From an uncultured bacterium (GTDB lineage: Bacteria > Methylomirabilota > Methylomirabilia > Rokubacteriales > CSP1-6): a DNA stretch of 16,982 nucleotides. Shown here in pieces: positions 15,356 through 16,982 of the stretch (its first letter is position 1; each line of letters starts with the position of its first letter). Made by a program: the position numbers and the translations under genes. The notes under the pieces are model-generated. The model searched no databases and was not told where the DNA came from. It saw only the letters and a list, made by a program, of their open reading frames with translations. Where the stretch lies: NCBI GenBank assembly GCA_946479205.1, contig CAMLFJ010000011.1, forward strand, positions 1 through 16,982, read 5' to 3'.

Positions 15356-16357
15356 ATGGCCGATTCGCCGATGACGCTATCGGAACATCTCTCGACCCAG
15401 CAAGCCGCCCTCTCGACCGAGCACGCCCGGAACGTGGCCGCGGTCCTGGGCCGCCTCGGCCGCGTGGCCGCCGTCATCGCCCAGGAGCTGGCTCACGCCG
15501 CCCTTCGCGACCAGCTCGGCTACGTCGGCGGTGCCAACGCGACCGGCGACCAGGTCAAGAAGCTCGACGTGTGGGGCCACGAGACGATGGTGAGCGCGCT
15601 CCGCGAGACGGGGGCCTGCGCGGCGCTCGTGTCGGAGGAAGCCGCCGACCCCGTCGAGATGCAGGCGGGCGGCACGCACGCCCTCGTGGTCTGCGCGGAT
15701 CCGGTGGACGGCTCCTCGAACCTCGACGTCAACGGCTCGGTGGGCACGATCTTCTCGCTCAAGCCGTCCAGAGGAAAGAGTCCGGCGGGTCCCGCCGCGC
15801 TCGGTGCCGGGACCGATCAGATCGCGGCGGGCTACGTGATGTACGGCCCGGCCACGACCCTCGTCTACACGGTCGGGCGCGGCACGCACGGGTTCACGCT
15901 GGCCCCCGAGACCGGCGAGTTCCTGCTCACGCACCCCGATATCCGCATCCCGAAGCGCGGGAAGACCTACGGCATCAACGAGGGCAACGTGAACGCGTGG
16001 CATCCCGGCCAGCGCGCCTTCGTGGAATACCTGAAGACGAAGGACAAGGCGAGCGGCCGGCCCTACTCGCTCCGCTACTCGGGCGCGATGGTGGCCGACG
16101 TGCACCGCACGCTGCTGGACGGCGGGCTCTTCATGTATCCCGCCGACTGGAGCGATCCGGCCAAGCCCAAGCCCAAGCTGCGGCTGCTCTACGAGGTCGC
16201 GCCGATGGGCCTGCTCGTCGAGCAGGCGGGCGGGCGCGCGAGCACCGGCTTCGAGCGCGTGCTGGATGTCGTGGCCACCGAGTATCACCAGCGAGCGGCC
16301 GTCATCCTCGGCAGCCCCGAGGACGTGGCGATGGCCGACGAGTTCTACCGCAGGTAA
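15356..16357 (+). CDS. fbp: Fructose-1,6-bisphosphatase class 1
   Basis: This 333-residue cytoplasmic enzyme hydrolyses fructose-1,6-bisphosphate to fructose-6-phosphate, for gluconeogenesis or the Calvin cycle. The metal-binding signature DPVDGSSNLDVN is at 115-126, with the upstream acidic SEE (93-95). RYSGAMVADVHR (240-251) is the phosphate/substrate segment, and KLRLLYEVAPM (274-284) has the metal-ligand Glu280. Length equals that of E. coli Fbp (332). The ATG has a good GAGAGG site and its own promoter at 15260-15288. The next gene, 30 bases downstream, is the aldolase that makes its substrate, so they form a functional pair. Confidence 0.95.
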   Translation: MADSPMTLSEHLSTQQAALSTEHARNVAAVLGRLGRVAAVIAQELAHAALRDQLGYVGGANATGDQVKKLDVWGHETMVSALRETGACAALVSEEAADPVEMQAGGTHALVVCADPVDGSSNLDVNGSVGTIFSLKPSRGKSPAGPAALGAGTDQIAAGYVMYGPATTLVYTVGRGTHGFTLAPETGEFLLTHPDIRIPKRGKTYGINEGNVNAWHPGQRAFVEYLKTKDKASGRPYSLRYSGAMVADVHRTLLDGGLFMYPADWSDPAKPKPKLRLLYEVAPMGLLVEQAGGRASTGFERVLDVVATEYHQRAAVILGSPEDVAMADEFYRR

Positions 16358-16387
16358 CCTGCGAGCCAGGAAAGGAGCGGTCACGCC

Positions 16388-16982
16388 ATGGAATCGCGAG
16401 TGAAGGAGATCCTGAGCTGGTACAGCAGCGACAGCCCGGGCACGCGCACCAACATCGCCCGCCTGCTGAATCACGGGCGGCTCGCCGGCACCGGAAAGCT
16501 GGTCATCCTGCCGGTGGACCAGGGCTTCGAGCACGGCCCCGCGCGCAGCTTCGCGGTGAATCCGGCCGGCTACGACCCGTCGTATCACTTCCAGCTCGCG
16601 ATCGACGCCGGCTGCAACGCCTACGCGGCGCCGCTCGGCTTCCTGGAGGCGGGGGCCGCCGAGTTCGCGGGCGAGGTGCCGCTGATTCTCAAAATGAACA
16701 ACCACGACGTGCTCCACGACGAGAAGGATCCGCTCTCCGCGGTGACCGGCTCGGTGAAGGACGCGCTCCGGCTCGGCTGCGTGGCGGTGGGCTTCACGAT
16801 CTACCCGGGCTCCTCCCAGGCCCAGATCATGTACCAGCAATGCCGCGAGATGATCCAGGAGGCCAAGGCCAGCGGTCTCGCCGCGGTGGTGTGGTCGTAC
16901 CCGCGAGGGACTGACGTGAGCAAGGCGGGCGAGACGGGGCTGGACGTGGTGGCCTACGCGGCCCAGATCGCGGCCCAGCTCG
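16388..16982 (+). CDS. fbaB: Class I fructose-bisphosphate aldolase (FbaB/DhnA type), 3' truncated by window
   Basis: The first 198 codons of an open frame run to the window edge. RLAGTGKLVILPVDQGFEHGP matches E. coli FbaB [20 protein letters not shown] closely; ILKMNNHDVLHDEKD, VKDALRLGCVAVGFTIYPGSS and AAVVWSYPRGTD follow in the same order as in FbaB. The enzyme cleaves or forms fructose-1,6-bisphosphate from triose phosphates by a Schiff base. The window ends at about the GADIVK segment where the reactive lysine is expected, so it cannot be checked. AAAGGAG at 16371-16377 is 10 bases before the ATG. It is probably co-transcribed with fbp. Confidence 0.92.
   Translation, partial: MESRVKEILSWYSSDSPGTRTNIARLLNHGRLAGTGKLVILPVDQGFEHGPARSFAVNPAGYDPSYHFQLAIDAGCNAYAAPLGFLEAGAAEFAGEVPLILKMNNHDVLHDEKDPLSAVTGSVKDALRLGCVAVGFTIYPGSSQAQIMYQQCREMIQEAKASGLAAVVWSYPRGTDVSKAGETGLDVVAYAAQIAAQL

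Noticed and set aside
15377..16840. Minus-strand open frame opposite fbp and fbaB
   Set aside because: His/Arg/Val/Glu-rich mirror frame; the opposite strand encodes two well conserved enzymes.

Overview
The window is a very GC-rich (roughly 70%), gene-dense bacterial segment with short intergenic gaps, many 1-4 bp start/stop overlaps and some GTG starts. A branched-chain amino acid (Liv/HAAT) ABC transporter, a CoA ligase, a c-type-heme-linked cyclase and sugar-phosphate genes together resemble soil and subsurface lineages such as Candidatus Rokubacteria/Methylomirabilota (NC10) or deltaproteobacteria-like groups. That placement is an inference from style and gene content; there is no rRNA or other marker gene here.

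Left block (1-8162, all +): the tail of a secreted-type protein that may be the transporter's substrate-binding protein, a long hairpin, a 735-residue secreted protein of unknown function, then livH, livM, livG and livF. Four bases after livF begins a tightly overlapped three-gene lipid cassette: a stand-alone N-terminal domain of cyclopropane fatty acid synthase, a geranylgeranyl-reductase-like FAD oxidoreductase, and the catalytic methyltransferase domain of the same synthase. A methyltransferase plus a flavin C=C reductase is the logic of 10-methyl fatty acid synthesis, so this split arrangement is the most interesting part of the window.

Middle block: two leftward genes (DinB-like protein, then a serine beta-lactamase-family hydrolase), converging tail to tail on the lipid cassette. 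Divergent from them are two rightward genes 5 bp apart: an acyl-CoA synthetase and a membrane sensor with a periplasmic CxxCH haem site, HAMP, coiled coil and class III nucleotide cyclase domain. A strong hairpin ends the cyclase gene.

Right block: a small secreted protein and an MFS transporter (both -), then a well-formed sigma70-type promoter driving fructose-1,6-bisphosphatase and the start of a class I fructose-bisphosphate aldolase, which is cut by the window end. These two catalyse successive gluconeogenic/Calvin-cycle steps.

No tRNA, rRNA, CRISPR array, insertion sequence or phage gene was seen. No gap without a gene exceeds about 140 bases.
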